Assembly: GCA_958295665.1 (NCBI GenBank)
Contig: OY282559.1
Location: 252,397,461-252,461,460 of the forward strand
DNA length: 64,000 bases
DNA from: Tipula vernalis
Taxonomy: Eukaryota > Arthropoda > Insecta > Diptera > Tipulidae
Direction: 5' to 3'
Shown here: positions 44,415 through 54,039 of the stretch, piece after piece
How positions within the stretch are numbered: position 1 is the first letter of the stretch
Layout of the letters: the number at the start of each line of letters is the position of its first letter
Notes under the pieces: generated by a model
What the model saw: the letters and a program-made list of their open reading frames with translations, nothing else
Databases searched by the model: none
Told to the model about the DNA's origin: nothing
Position numbers and translations under genes: made by a program

Positions 44415-47147
44415 ATGGTTATGATTAAGATAACTCAAATTAACCTTCACCATTCTAAGGCTGCTTCGGCAGCTCTACTCCTCAGGCTGACTAGTTCGGG
44501 TGAGGATGTGATACTAATCCAAGAACCTTGGATTAACAACAACAGGATCTGTGGCCTCAGAACCAAGGGGTATACAATTATATCCTCTAGTAACTCTGGG
44601 AAGATCAGATCTTGTATTCTTGGGAAAAATAATATTAATCTTTTCCTTCTCTCTCAATACAGCAATGGTGACACTACTGCAGTTAGCCTGGAAGTAGGCA
44701 CTTGTAGATTATGGCTAGTTTCAGCCTACATGGACCGGGAGAAGGAGGTTCCTCCGGATAACCTGGAGGAGCTGATCCGTAAAGCGGAACAATCAAAGGT
44801 AGGTGTGGTACTGGGAGTGGATGCTAATGCGCATCACACTATCTGGGGAAGCACAGACATTAATGAAAGAGGTGAGTCGCTTTTTGATTATTTGATGAGT
44901 ACTAACCTTTCAGTGTGTAATATTAAGCGGGAACCCACATTTATTACTAGTAACAGGCAGGAGGTTCTAGACGTGACCCTTGCCTCAAATAATATTCTTC
45001 ATATGGTTAAAAATTGGAGGGTGGATAAGGAACACTCCTTTTCTGATCATCGATATTTAACCTATAGCCTCGATATTCACCCTGCTACCCGGGAAGCCTT
45101 CAGGAACCCTAGAAGGACCAACTGGAGCAAATATGGGGAATTATTGGAGGAAATGTTACCGACGAGGGCTATGGAGCCCCCGACGACCGTTGGGGAGCTG
45201 GAGGACATGGTGGCTAGCGTTACTAGCGCATGCAACCGATCCTTTCGCGCTGCCTGCCCACTGGCTAAGCCTAGGGGTAGGCAAAAACCGGTATGGTGGT
45301 CCAGGGAACTGGGAACCTATCGAAAGGCTTGTAGGATAGCCTTTAATAGAGCCAAAAATACAAGGGAGGCTCAGGATTGGGACTCCTATAAGGAGAAACT
45401 CGGAACTTATAAAAAAGAATTAAGAAAGGCACAAAGGAGGTCTTGGAGAATCTTCTGTGATAATATGGAAGAGGTATCCGAAACCTCCCGCCTTAGGAAG
45501 ATTCTTTCCAAAAGTACATCTAGTCCTAGTTTTCTGATAAAACCGGACGGATCTTGGACAGCTTCTAGTGGAGAATCTCTGGAGCTTCTCTTCGAGACAC
45601 ACTTCCCAGGGAGCTTTGAAGACCTGTTGGTGCGTAGTAATCATCAGGAATCACTGTCAGTAACCACAGAGGATATCGTAACCAGAAAACGGATCCTATG
45701 GGCACTGAGGGGTTTTAAACCATTTAAATCGGCTGGTCCGGATCAAATTATACCAGCGGAACTTCAAAACAACTCAGTAATTATTCTTCCTTACCTGGAA
45801 GCTATATTCAAAGGGTGTTTGAAGCTGGGCTATATTCCTAGGTACTGGACGGAGGTCAATGTGGTGTTCATACCGAAAGCGGGGAAAAGCTCACATGTCT
45901 ATCCTAAGGACCTAAGACCAATAACTCTATCATCCTTTCTTTTGAAAACCTTGGAAAGGCTGCTGGATGTATACATCAGAGATAAAATAGGTGCCAGGAA
46001 GTGGGTACCGTCTCAGCATGCGTACACAAAGGGTAGATCTGTGGACACTGCTCTGTACGCCTTGGTGTGTACGATTGAGAAATCGATTAATTCGAAGGAG
46101 TACTGTTTGGTGGCCTTCCTGGATATAGAGGGCACCTTTAATAATGTGAAAGCGGAGGCAATCAAGGAGGGATTGTCATTATTGGAGGTGGACGTTCCTC
46201 TGATAGGGTTAATCAATTATATGCTGGGAAGCAGAATTGTTAGCTCGAAGTTGGGGGACTCCACCATCAAGAGGCGAGTAACTAGGGGAACCCCACAGCG
46301 GGGGGTTCTGTCTTCTCTTCTCTGGAATATAGTGGTAAACAGGTTACTACTAGAATTGGAGAGAGAGGGTATTGAAGTTATCGCTTACGCAGATGACGCA
46401 GGTTTAGCTGTTACCGGGAAATTCCTGGGCACGATTGTAGACGTAATGCAGAATGCGCTTACCATCGTTACGAAATGGGCTGGCAAATGTGAACTTGGTA
46501 TTAACCCGTCCAAGACAGAGCTGGTACTCTTCACTAAGAAATACAAAATCCCGGTAGTTGTCCCTCCTACCTTAAATGGCACGAGACTTGCTTTTACTGA
46601 TAGAGCTAGATATCTGGGCATTATCTTGGACAGTAAGCTTAGTTGGAAGCCCAACATGTTGGAGAGAATAAACAAAGCTACTATAGCTTTATACTCCTGT
46701 AGGAACGCCATTGGTCATAGATGGGGTCTGAAGCCGGAGCTGGTACACTGGCTCTACACCGCTGTAGTGAAACCTGTACTCATGTACGGGGTGGGTGTTT
46801 GGTGGCCAGCTCTGGACAAGGTAACTTATAAAAGTAAGATTGAGAGAGTGCAAAGAACGGCCTGTATGCTTATTAGCGGGGCATTGGGGTCGACACCGAC
46901 AAGTGCCTTAGAGGTTATGTTGCACCTTCTTCCGGTCGACATTGTTGGCAAACAGATGGCGGCAAATACGGCTGTACGACTTGCAGCTGTCTCTCAGTGG
47001 AGGTGTCTTAGTATAGGACACTCTACTATTGTTAGATCGTTGAAGGATGAGCTGGCGAATCTTGACTACATTAAACCTACTCTACGCTTCGAGAAGCGAT
47101 TTCGGACCTCCTTCCCTTCAAGGGAATCCTGGAGGGATAGACCGTAA
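44415..47147 (+). CDS. LOA ORF2: endonuclease and reverse transcriptase (910 aa)
   Basis: Residues 1-225 form the APE-type endonuclease: ITQINLHHSKAA, LIQEPWI, VVLGVDANAHHTIWGS and FSDHRYL keep the catalytic Asn, Glu, Asp and His. Residues about 430-720 are the reverse transcriptase: FKSAGPDQIIPAELQ, LRPITLSSFLLKTLERL, AFLDIEGTFNN and the catalytic YADD at about residue 658. The GTPQGGVLSPLLW block reads GTPQRGVLSSLLW. The C-terminal part has YLGIILDSKLSWKPN and WPALDKVTYKSKIERVQRTA. ORF2 nicks target DNA and reverse-transcribes the RNA there. A TAA at 47145-47147 cuts off RNase H, which follows in the same phase. Confidence 0.9.
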   Translation: MVMIKITQINLHHSKAASAALLLRLTSSGEDVILIQEPWINNNRICGLRTKGYTIISSSNSGKIRSCILGKNNINLFLLSQYSNGDTTAVSLEVGTCRLWLVSAYMDREKEVPPDNLEELIRKAEQSKVGVVLGVDANAHHTIWGSTDINERGESLFDYLMSTNLSVCNIKREPTFITSNRQEVLDVTLASNNILHMVKNWRVDKEHSFSDHRYLTYSLDIHPATREAFRNPRRTNWSKYGELLEEMLPTRAMEPPTTVGELEDMVASVTSACNRSFRAACPLAKPRGRQKPVWWSRELGTYRKACRIAFNRAKNTREAQDWDSYKEKLGTYKKELRKAQRRSWRIFCDNMEEVSETSRLRKILSKSTSSPSFLIKPDGSWTASSGESLELLFETHFPGSFEDLLVRSNHQESLSVTTEDIVTRKRILWALRGFKPFKSAGPDQIIPAELQNNSVIILPYLEAIFKGCLKLGYIPRYWTEVNVVFIPKAGKSSHVYPKDLRPITLSSFLLKTLERLLDVYIRDKIGARKWVPSQHAYTKGRSVDTALYALVCTIEKSINSKEYCLVAFLDIEGTFNNVKAEAIKEGLSLLEVDVPLIGLINYMLGSRIVSSKLGDSTIKRRVTRGTPQRGVLSSLLWNIVVNRLLLELEREGIEVIAYADDAGLAVTGKFLGTIVDVMQNALTIVTKWAGKCELGINPSKTELVLFTKKYKIPVVVPPTLNGTRLAFTDRARYLGIILDSKLSWKPNMLERINKATIALYSCRNAIGHRWGLKPELVHWLYTAVVKPVLMYGVGVWWPALDKVTYKSKIERVQRTACMLISGALGSTPTSALEVMLHLLPVDIVGKQMAANTAVRLAAVSQWRCLSIGHSTIVRSLKDELANLDYIKPTLRFEKRFRTSFPSRESWRDRP

Positions 47148-47942
47148 GTGGGAGACGGCAAAGTGGGAGCTGGAGTATTCTGTGACAAATTAAATGTAAA
47201 CATTTCTATTCGTCTCCCTGATTACTGCACCGTGTACCAAGCTGAAGTCGTAGCGATTGTGGAGGTCATGACGTGGTTGAAGCATAATGTGTTATCCTCA
47301 GATGATATCACAATCTATATGGACATTCAAGCGGCGATCCGGTCGTTAGAATCGGTGTCTTTGGTGTCACGGGTTGCGTTGAGTTGTCACTCATTTCTAA
47401 ATGAGATGGGTGAGCATTTCAATATCCAGGTAATCTGGGTCCCAGGTCACTCGGGCGTCATGGGGAACTGCAGGGCGGATGAACTTGCTAGGCATGGTAC
47501 GACTCTCCAGCTGCAACCGGAAAGGGCAAGTCTGGGGAGGCCTATCACAGCGCTGAGTCAAGCACCTGGGAAGCAGGCGCTATCCTCAGTGGAGGAAAGG
47601 TGGTCTAACACCCTCACCTGTAGAGTTGCAAGACAAGTTTGGCCAAAGCTGGACTTGGGGCGCACTAGGGCATTAATATCCCTACGCAGACGTGAATTAA
47701 GAACGGTCGTAGGAATTCTCACGGGACACTGCCTTTTGGAGAACATGCAGGAAAGCTGGGTCTGGAGGCAAATGACTTCTGCAGAAGCTGCTTGGACGAA
47801 GAGGAGGAAGAGACGTTGGTCCACTTCCTTTGCTCGTGTCCAGCATTGGCTCTCAGAAGGCACAAACACTTGGGTAAGTTCAGGATGGACTGCCTCTCGG
47901 ATCTCGAAAACAGTAAAGTGCGGGACGTCTTACGCTACTTAA
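47148..47942 (+). pseudogene. LOA RNase H and C-terminal zinc region
   Basis: In phase with ORF2 after the stop. It reads GDGKVGAGVFCDKL, YQAEVVAIVEVMTWL (Glu), ITIYMDIQAAIRSL (Asp; the sister copy at 55.2 kb has YTDSQAAI) and WVPGHSGVMGNCRADELARHG. About 18 residues before GDGKVGAG, including the TDGS motif with the first catalytic Asp, are deleted relative to that sister copy. At about 47740 the phase slips; the other frame shows NDFCRSCLDEEEEE and HFLCSCPAL, the Cys/His tail of these LINEs. Confidence 0.8.
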
Positions 47943-48035
47943 GTAGCTCGAAATGGTTCCAATAGGGGTAAAAGGGGAGATATTCTGTGGTATCACAATG
48001 GACCGTCACCGGTCTAAGTGTGCATAAGCAGCCAC

Positions 48036-48056
48036 TCCAACCTAACCTAACCTAAC
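48036..48056 (+). repeat. CCTAA-repeat tail of the LOA LINE
   Basis: CCAACCTAACCTAACCTAAC ends the element. The unit equals the C-strand of the arthropod telomere repeat, but three to four units at a LINE 3' end are best read as its simple-repeat tail. Confidence 0.7.
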
Positions 48057-50670
48057 CTATTTATACTCACAAATTTATTCTCATTATTATTCGTGTAATA
48101 TAAAAAAAAATCAAAATAAAATAGTAAATCAATTAAATTTAAGATTATTATTGATCAGTTTTTGTTTAGTCTCTATAACATTTCGACAGTGGATCAAAAA
48201 TTTGTTGTTAACATCACCTAGAATCTTATCCCACTCGGTTTTCTCGCCATCCGCTATTTCCCCCGCAAGGGAAACTAACCGAGGCGGTATCCACACTAGT
48301 TGGTGCTCGATGTTTCTGTAATAATAAAAATATTTCCGATATTATCAAATTAAGACAAAAACGCATTAATTTGAACACAAAACAGTTCTCCATAGTTCAA
48401 TTGGCTTGTCTTATGATGCAGTTAACGTTTTGTTTCATGACATTAGATCATATTCCGTTTGTGTGTATGCCCTATAAACTATAACTGTTCAAGGCCATAG
48501 CTCAATTTGGGTTTATTGAATTAGGTAATATTCTTAGTCGACGATAAATAAGTTAGCCCTCAATATGCCCTTCAGCGCAATAATGCTATCATACGTAAGA
48601 AGAATCATCGCCACGAAATTAAACAAAAATCTTGAACATAATTATTTTATTCGGCCAGGGTAAGGTTTTAATTTAAACTTCCTGAGGCTTATGTTAAAGT
48701 GAAAGATATTCATGATCTAGCAAGACCAAAAATTTGAAGCAGAGTGTCAAGAAAACCGACTGCGGTAAGATTCTAGGTGGTATTAACAACAATTTTTGAT
48801 CCACTTGCGAGATGTTATATAGACACTAAAAAAAACTACAAATAATTTTGGTTAGGGCTGTATTGTATAAAAGAATTTGTGAGTCTGCACGTCGTTGATT
48901 TCTGGTGCGCCTCCAAACTCACGTACAACATTTAACACCCAAGGGTAATGAAACTTAAAAATGACGTAATGAAACATAAAATACAAAAAATTCGTCGGCA
49001 CATCTAAATGATTTTCCAAAAATGTATCTTTCAAACATACATAAGTAGTTTATGCTTTATCTAAACCTAACAACAATAAACGAATTCCCTCATCTAAAAA
49101 GTTGTTTACATTTAATTTATGTTTGATGTTTTATTGGAAGCACGCGAATGAAACCACGTGCACCACCATGAAACATCTTTCGAACTTCAATATATGTATG
49201 TATGTACGAGTAGACATTTTTATGTTGATGAGTGCTCACTTATTATTAAGTTTGAAACTATTTCTACTTTATATTTTATGATTATAATTTAAAATTTATT
49301 ACATCAGAATTATTTTTATATTTCTTGGCATAAACTCAATAAGACAAAAAAAAAAAATAGAAAAATCATAAAGAAAGATCTTAAACAAAATAAACATTAA
49401 AATTACACTTACAAGTGATAATAAGTAATAAATTGATCTGTCTACGTCGTCTACCATACGTACAATATACTTTGCTATTCACTTCTTACATTATGAATTG
49501 ACGAGTAATCAACATAAATTGCCATTGAATACAATTAACATATCATCGGTTTTTTATGAAACCAAAATTTCCATTGAACTAAAAAAAAATTCCATTGATA
49601 CTTTGAAACTGATAAAATTCATGGAAAATTTTCTTTAGTCTTCTGAGAAAAGTCATAGCATAAAATTAACTGAAAAAAAAAAATGATTCAAATAAATATG
49701 TGCGTACGCTAAACGAGTGGTCAACATACTCGTACAATGTCAAGAGATATCACTTATATTTTTTTGCGTTTCATTGATAGACATGTTTATAATACAATTC
49801 GACGCAAATATTCAGCGCGCAAGATTTTTAAACATATTTAAATTTAATTATTATGTTTTTCATTTTTTCAATTAATCGTTTAACTAGAATTTTTGTTTGT
49901 TTTGATTTTTGATCTAAGACGCCGCTTTTAAGAAGTTTTTCTTAAGATGTTTTCTTGGAAATGGGGAACCGTGTGTTAAGAGTTTACGCGTAAAAATATA
50001 AGTGTATATGTATGTGTATATGTTTAATATTACTCGATTTTATAGTTGATTTATTACCGTCTGGTTGCTTTTTGATAAAAACATTGACTGGAACAATATA
50101 AATAGATATTAAAATTATAAAAATTCTGCGTAGATTTAGCCCACCAACTGCGGTAAACATAGATGACCCGTAGGTTTTTCGAACAAGTTTAAATGAGAGT
50201 GGATTTTCAACATATATTTACTGTAATTAACGAGGATCCTGAAGGCTTAGAGTGGAAGGAAAAGTAAAAATTATGTACATCGTCCTGGATAAAATTTCAC
50301 AAAACCATACATGAAATAATTTTCTTGCAAAGTTAATTTTTTTTATTTACCCCAAAAAAAAAAGTGTTTACCACTGTTAATGAAGATTTATTAATTTTAT
50401 TCGTAAAGTTTAAATGTAAGAGCAATAATCAGACTTCAAAGCAATATCTTAGTCAAAAAAAAGCAAAATAGAAAAAAATAGTAAAACAAACTAGTATACT
50501 GATGAGAATTTTTGTACCAATTAGTAAATTTCTTAATTAACAGCTTTTTCAGGTAAGATCTCAGAAGAGAAATCCCATCATTTCCTTACGTAGCAATTGA
50601 ATTAACTCGTTAAACAAACTGAGACCTTTATAAACAAAATAACGAGCTCAAAAGATTTATGTGAAAATAT
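48057..50670. other. Gene-free stretch between LOA and MULE
   Basis: AT-rich, no convincing exon. Contains the inverted-repeat element at 48157-48841. Short minus-strand open frames such as 48852-49034 have no recognisable content. Confidence 0.5.
48157..48841. mobile_element. Non-autonomous element with ~95-bp inverted termini
   Basis: 48157-48251 pairs with 48748-48841. Shared blocks include GTGGATCAAAAAT.TGTTGTTAA, CACCTAGAATCTTA and GTCGGTTTTCT, roughly 85% similar. The 500-bp interior has no coding frame. Probably a degraded DNA-transposon derivative; target duplication not visible. Confidence 0.7.
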
Positions 50671-50672
50671 TG

Positions 50673-50865
50673 GAAAAGGGCCGAAAGGCCGAATGTCGAA
50701 AGGTCGAATGTGTCTAAAGGCCGAATGTCGAAAGGCCGAAAGTGTCGAAAGGCCAAATGTTGAAAGGCCCAAAGTGTCGAAAGGCCAAATGTTGAAAGGC
50801 CGAAATGGTCGAAAGGCCGATTGTGTCGGAAGGCCGAATGTCGAAAGGCCGTTTCTGCCGAAATT
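50673..50865. repeat. MULE outer terminal array, left
   Basis: About twelve imperfect copies of a 14-17-bp unit based on GTCGAAAGGCCGAAA, oriented toward the transposase. An open frame through it is a by-product of the repeat. Confidence 0.85.
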
Positions 50866-51051
50866 GATTTTAATTTTTCATCTTTTTATGAATGAAAATT
50901 TTCAAAATTTATATTTTGGGTTGGTCATGAAACCTCGACGATCGTTATATCGAAATCAAAATGTCGAAATCAAAATCTCGAATTTACAAAATATTGAATT
51001 TCAAAATATCGAAATTTCAAAATGTCGATTTCAAAATCTCGAAAAATACCT

Positions 51052-51142
51052 CGAATCTCGAATAATAAAAATAATTTTGTAAATATTATTTGCGGCCGCC
51101 GCAAATAATATTTACAAAATTATTTTTATTATTCGAGATTCG
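51052..51142. repeat. Perfect 44-bp palindrome with NotI core
   Basis: 51052-51095 and 51099-51142 are exact complements separated by CCG; the centre contains GCGGCCGC. In AT-rich DNA this GC apex is striking. It sits just inside the left inner array. Confidence 0.92.
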
Positions 51143-51385
51143 GGAATACAAATCACCTAAATTTATTGTTTAATAAACGAGCGTTTTATTGTGGTCAAAC
51201 ATGATTGTGAATGATCCAAACTAAATGATTTCATATAAATGAAAAAATTACTTAACTGTTACTTAACTGGGAATACAAATCACCTAAATTTATTGTTTAA
51301 TAAACGAGCGTTTTATTGTGGTCAAACATGATTGTGTATGATCCAAACTAAATGATTTCATATAAATGAAAAAATTACTTAACTG
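51142..51385. repeat. 127-bp tandem duplication in MULE 5' region
   Basis: Two copies starting GGGAATACAAATCACC, period 127. The second stops about ten bases short. I saw one mismatch (GTGAATGATCC / GTGTATGATCC), so the duplication is recent. Confidence 0.9.
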
Positions 51386-51731
51386 TTTTTCCAAAAAAAT
51401 TAAAACGATCCAGGAATAATTGTGAAATATTACTGTACCTATTATACATATTATTCTGTTTATTCACAACACAACATAAAATTCGAATGAATTTACATCA
51501 AAATAAATTCAGTGTACTTGCGAATTTTGCGCTTTACGTTTATTTTTTTTTTAAATAATAATTATAATTCAGTGACTATAAAGATTAAAATTGTATTTAA
51601 ATCTTGTTTAAGGCTTGAAAATATAGAACACTATTTTATTGTAATTGGTATAACTGCAATATAATTTTTTATGTGAATAATTTTTTTAAACTACATAACT
51701 CAATTTATATCGTAGGATAATTTAATACATC

Positions 51732-53126
51732 ATGGAAGTTCACCTATTGAAATCAAATAAAGGCAAGGATAAATTGATAGTGAATGGTTATGCGTATGTA
51801 GTAGAGAAAAAATTAAAAAATGTATTTTACTGGTGCTGTTCTCAAAAGAAAGCTCAAGGTTGTAAGGGACGCGCTATTAGTAGAAAAGTAAATGATGAAA
51901 CCGTGTTAACGAAAGAGCCGTCGCAACATAATCACAGCCCTAATGCATGGGAATCGGAAGTTACTCGTACCAATAGCAATCTGAAATCGGTTGCTAAAAA
52001 TTCCAATACTACACCGTCGCAAGTGATAAGAAATTCCATAGTCGAGACTCCAGAGGAATGCAGGGTGTACCTACCATCCAAAATTGCTCAAAAATCAAAA
52101 ATTTATCGAGTTAGACGTAATAGTTTAATGGAACCGAGAAATTTATCTGATATCGCAATACCAGAACATATTAGATATTGTGAAGGCGAATTATTTATAT
52201 TAAAAGAATCCGACTTTAATGAGCAAAAAATAATTTTACTTGGAACACATTCTAGCTTACAAATTTTGGGAGAATCGGATTGCTGGTTAATGGACGGAAC
52301 TTTCCATGTAGTTCCATTAATTCTACGGCAACTATTCACAATACATGGAAAGGTTGAGGACGAATGTGTGCCCTTAATATTTTGCTTGATGAGTAGCAAA
52401 ACCAAAGAATGCTACACTCAGTTTTTTTATGAACTAAGTAAACTTGCTTGTGACTGGAATATTAAACTAGCCCCACGCATGATAATTTCAGATTTCGAGA
52501 AAACGATTAAATCTGCCGCTGAAGAATTCTTTCCAAACACAGAGTTTCGTGGGTGCCTGTTTCATTTCAGCCAAATAATTTGGAGAAAAGTACAAAAGGA
52601 ACAACTCGCATCAAAATACGGAACGTCGGAATTATTCAGCTTGCAAATACGAATCTTAAAATGTTTAGCATTTGTACCGGCAAATGAAGTTTCCAGTTAT
52701 TTCTCATCGTTTTATTCGAGTGTTAAAGATAAGGATGTCAAACGTTTAGCTTGTTGGTTCAAAGAAATATATATAAGTGGTAAAGGATCAAAAGGTAAAC
52801 CACACTATGAACCTAAATTCTGGTCGGTTGCCGATGCTGTTGCTAACAATTTCCCCCGTACTCAAAATTCGGTTGAGGCATGGCATCGGCGCTTAAAAAC
52901 AGTAGTAGGAACGAAAAATGCTGGTGTTTACAAAATAATTAACGATCTTTCAAAAGAATTAATAATATCTAAAAATAATATAGAGCGAATGAAAATAGGT
53001 GAAATGAAGCCATTAAATAAGAAAAATTTGATAAAATATAAAAGAATTAAAAGAATTTTGAAAAAAAGGCAAAATATTGATAATTTGGATTTTTTAAAAA
53101 GGTTCGCTCAGAACATATGTATATAA
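51732..53126 (+). CDS. FLYWCH/MULE transposase (464 aa)
   Basis: Cuts the terminal repeats and joins them to new DNA. Residues 1-75 form a FLYWCH-type zinc finger: GYAYVVEKKL, FYWCCSQKKAQGCKGRA and HNH with C, C, H, H ligands. Residues about 180-400 are the MULE catalytic domain: WLMDGTFHVVP (Asp188), MIISDFEKT (Asp254), the GCLFHF Cys/His pair just after it, and NSVEAWHRRLK (Glu382). The basic C-terminus (KYKRIKRILKKRQN) may bind DNA. The frame is uninterrupted and of normal length. The start MEVHLLKSNKGKDKL precedes the finger directly, and AATAAA follows the stop at 53142. Intact enough to be active; domestication is less likely given the matching termini. Confidence 0.92.
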   Translation: MEVHLLKSNKGKDKLIVNGYAYVVEKKLKNVFYWCCSQKKAQGCKGRAISRKVNDETVLTKEPSQHNHSPNAWESEVTRTNSNLKSVAKNSNTTPSQVIRNSIVETPEECRVYLPSKIAQKSKIYRVRRNSLMEPRNLSDIAIPEHIRYCEGELFILKESDFNEQKIILLGTHSSLQILGESDCWLMDGTFHVVPLILRQLFTIHGKVEDECVPLIFCLMSSKTKECYTQFFYELSKLACDWNIKLAPRMIISDFEKTIKSAAEEFFPNTEFRGCLFHFSQIIWRKVQKEQLASKYGTSELFSLQIRILKCLAFVPANEVSSYFSSFYSSVKDKDVKRLACWFKEIYISGKGSKGKPHYEPKFWSVADAVANNFPRTQNSVEAWHRRLKTVVGTKNAGVYKIINDLSKELIISKNNIERMKIGEMKPLNKKNLIKYKRIKRILKKRQNIDNLDFLKRFAQNICI

Positions 53127-53229
53127 ATTTTTTTATTTGTTAATAAAATTTGAATTGAGCACTATTAAATCGAATTAAAAAAAATTAAATGCATTTTTAC
53201 CATTCCCTTATTTACCATATCTTTTTAAT

Positions 53230-53785
53230 TTTCGAAATTTTCGCATTCGAGATTTTCAAAACAAAATATTTTGAAATTCGATATTCTAAAATTCGAGTTA
53301 ATTTTTTCTTTCGATATTTTGTTCATTCGATATTTCGTTTGGCGAGGTTTTAAGACTATCCCTTCAAAATTTATATTTTTATGAAAAACCAAATTTACAT
53401 TTTTATCTAAATTTTTGTATAAATCTGTTTAATAGTAAATCGCCTTATATATAGTTAAAAATTAATTAATTATAATAAAAAAAGAAAAAGAAATAAATTT
53501 TTTTTCCCGACAAAATTTGGTCGCATTAGTATGCTACATACACAGGATTTATTAGCATGTATTTTCCTTTCGACCCAATCGACCTTTCCTCACGTTCAGC
53601 CATTCGACCCATTCGGCCCTTCGACATTCGGTCTTTAGACATTCAGCCTTTCGACACATTCGGCCATACGACATTCGGCCTTCCAACCCATTCTGTTTTT
53701 CGGCGTTCGACATTTCGAGAATGAGCCTTCCGATATTCAGCCTTCCGACATTCAGCCTTCCGACATTCAGCCTTTCAACATCGAA
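53230..53785. repeat. MULE terminal arrays, right (inner then outer)
   Basis: 53230-53345 has TTCGAAATTTTCGCATTCGA-like inner units. 53565-53785 has about a dozen TTTCGACATTCGGCC / TTCCGACATTCAGCC outer units. Both are the complement of the left arrays. Copies vary more than on the left. Confidence 0.82.
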
Positions 53786-54039
53786 CGAAAACATTTATGT
53801 AAAAATATCTAATGAATTATTTCAAGTAATTTCGATAAGGCTAAGAAACCCTGCATAAAGACGGCCGTTGTTCGCTCAGTATTTAAACTACGTTACATTT
53901 TTGGTTCTAAAATTCAATAAGTTATTCTATTTTGGATTTGGTAAGCATGAGCAAAGTACAGTTATGTTAAGTTAATCACCTAAACCTGCCATGTACAATT
54001 TAAAATATACCATTACTCAAACACGGCAATCTAGATTAG

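Larger units (their letters stand above)
42480..48056 (+). mobile_element. LOA-like LINE, nearly full length
   Basis: A GC-richer island in AT-rich DNA: untranslated leader (42480-43062), ORF1 (43063-44367), ORF2 with endonuclease, reverse transcriptase and RNase H (44415-47942) and a 3' end in CCTAA repeats (about 48036-48056). The gene order and the ORF1 DUF4780-like domain fit the LOA clade of Jockey-group LINEs. Damage is limited to a few frameshifts, a deletion and a stop, so it is a fairly recent but inactive copy. Confidence 0.85.
50671..53792 (+). mobile_element. MULE DNA transposon with compound tandem-repeat termini
   Basis: An intact transposase gene is enclosed by two concentric inverted zones. 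Outer zones are arrays of AAAGGCCGAATGTCG-like units (50673-50865) and their complement (53565-53785). Inner zones are arrays of ATGTCGAAATCAAAA-like units (50930-51060) and complement (53230-53345). The near-identical direct repeats ATTTATGTGAAAATAT (50655-50670) and ATTTATGTAAAAATAT (53793-53808) flank it and may be a target duplication (MULEs make 8-11 bp). Length 3.1 kb. Confidence 0.8.

Noticed and set aside
48036..48056. CCTAA repeats as interstitial telomere
   Set aside because: Only a few units, exactly at the 3' end of a LINE; best explained as its tail.
50693..51082. Open frame with repeated ERPNVERPKV-like residues, and its counterpart at 53552-53794 (minus)
   Set aside because: Both are translations of the MULE terminal arrays, mirrored on opposite strands.
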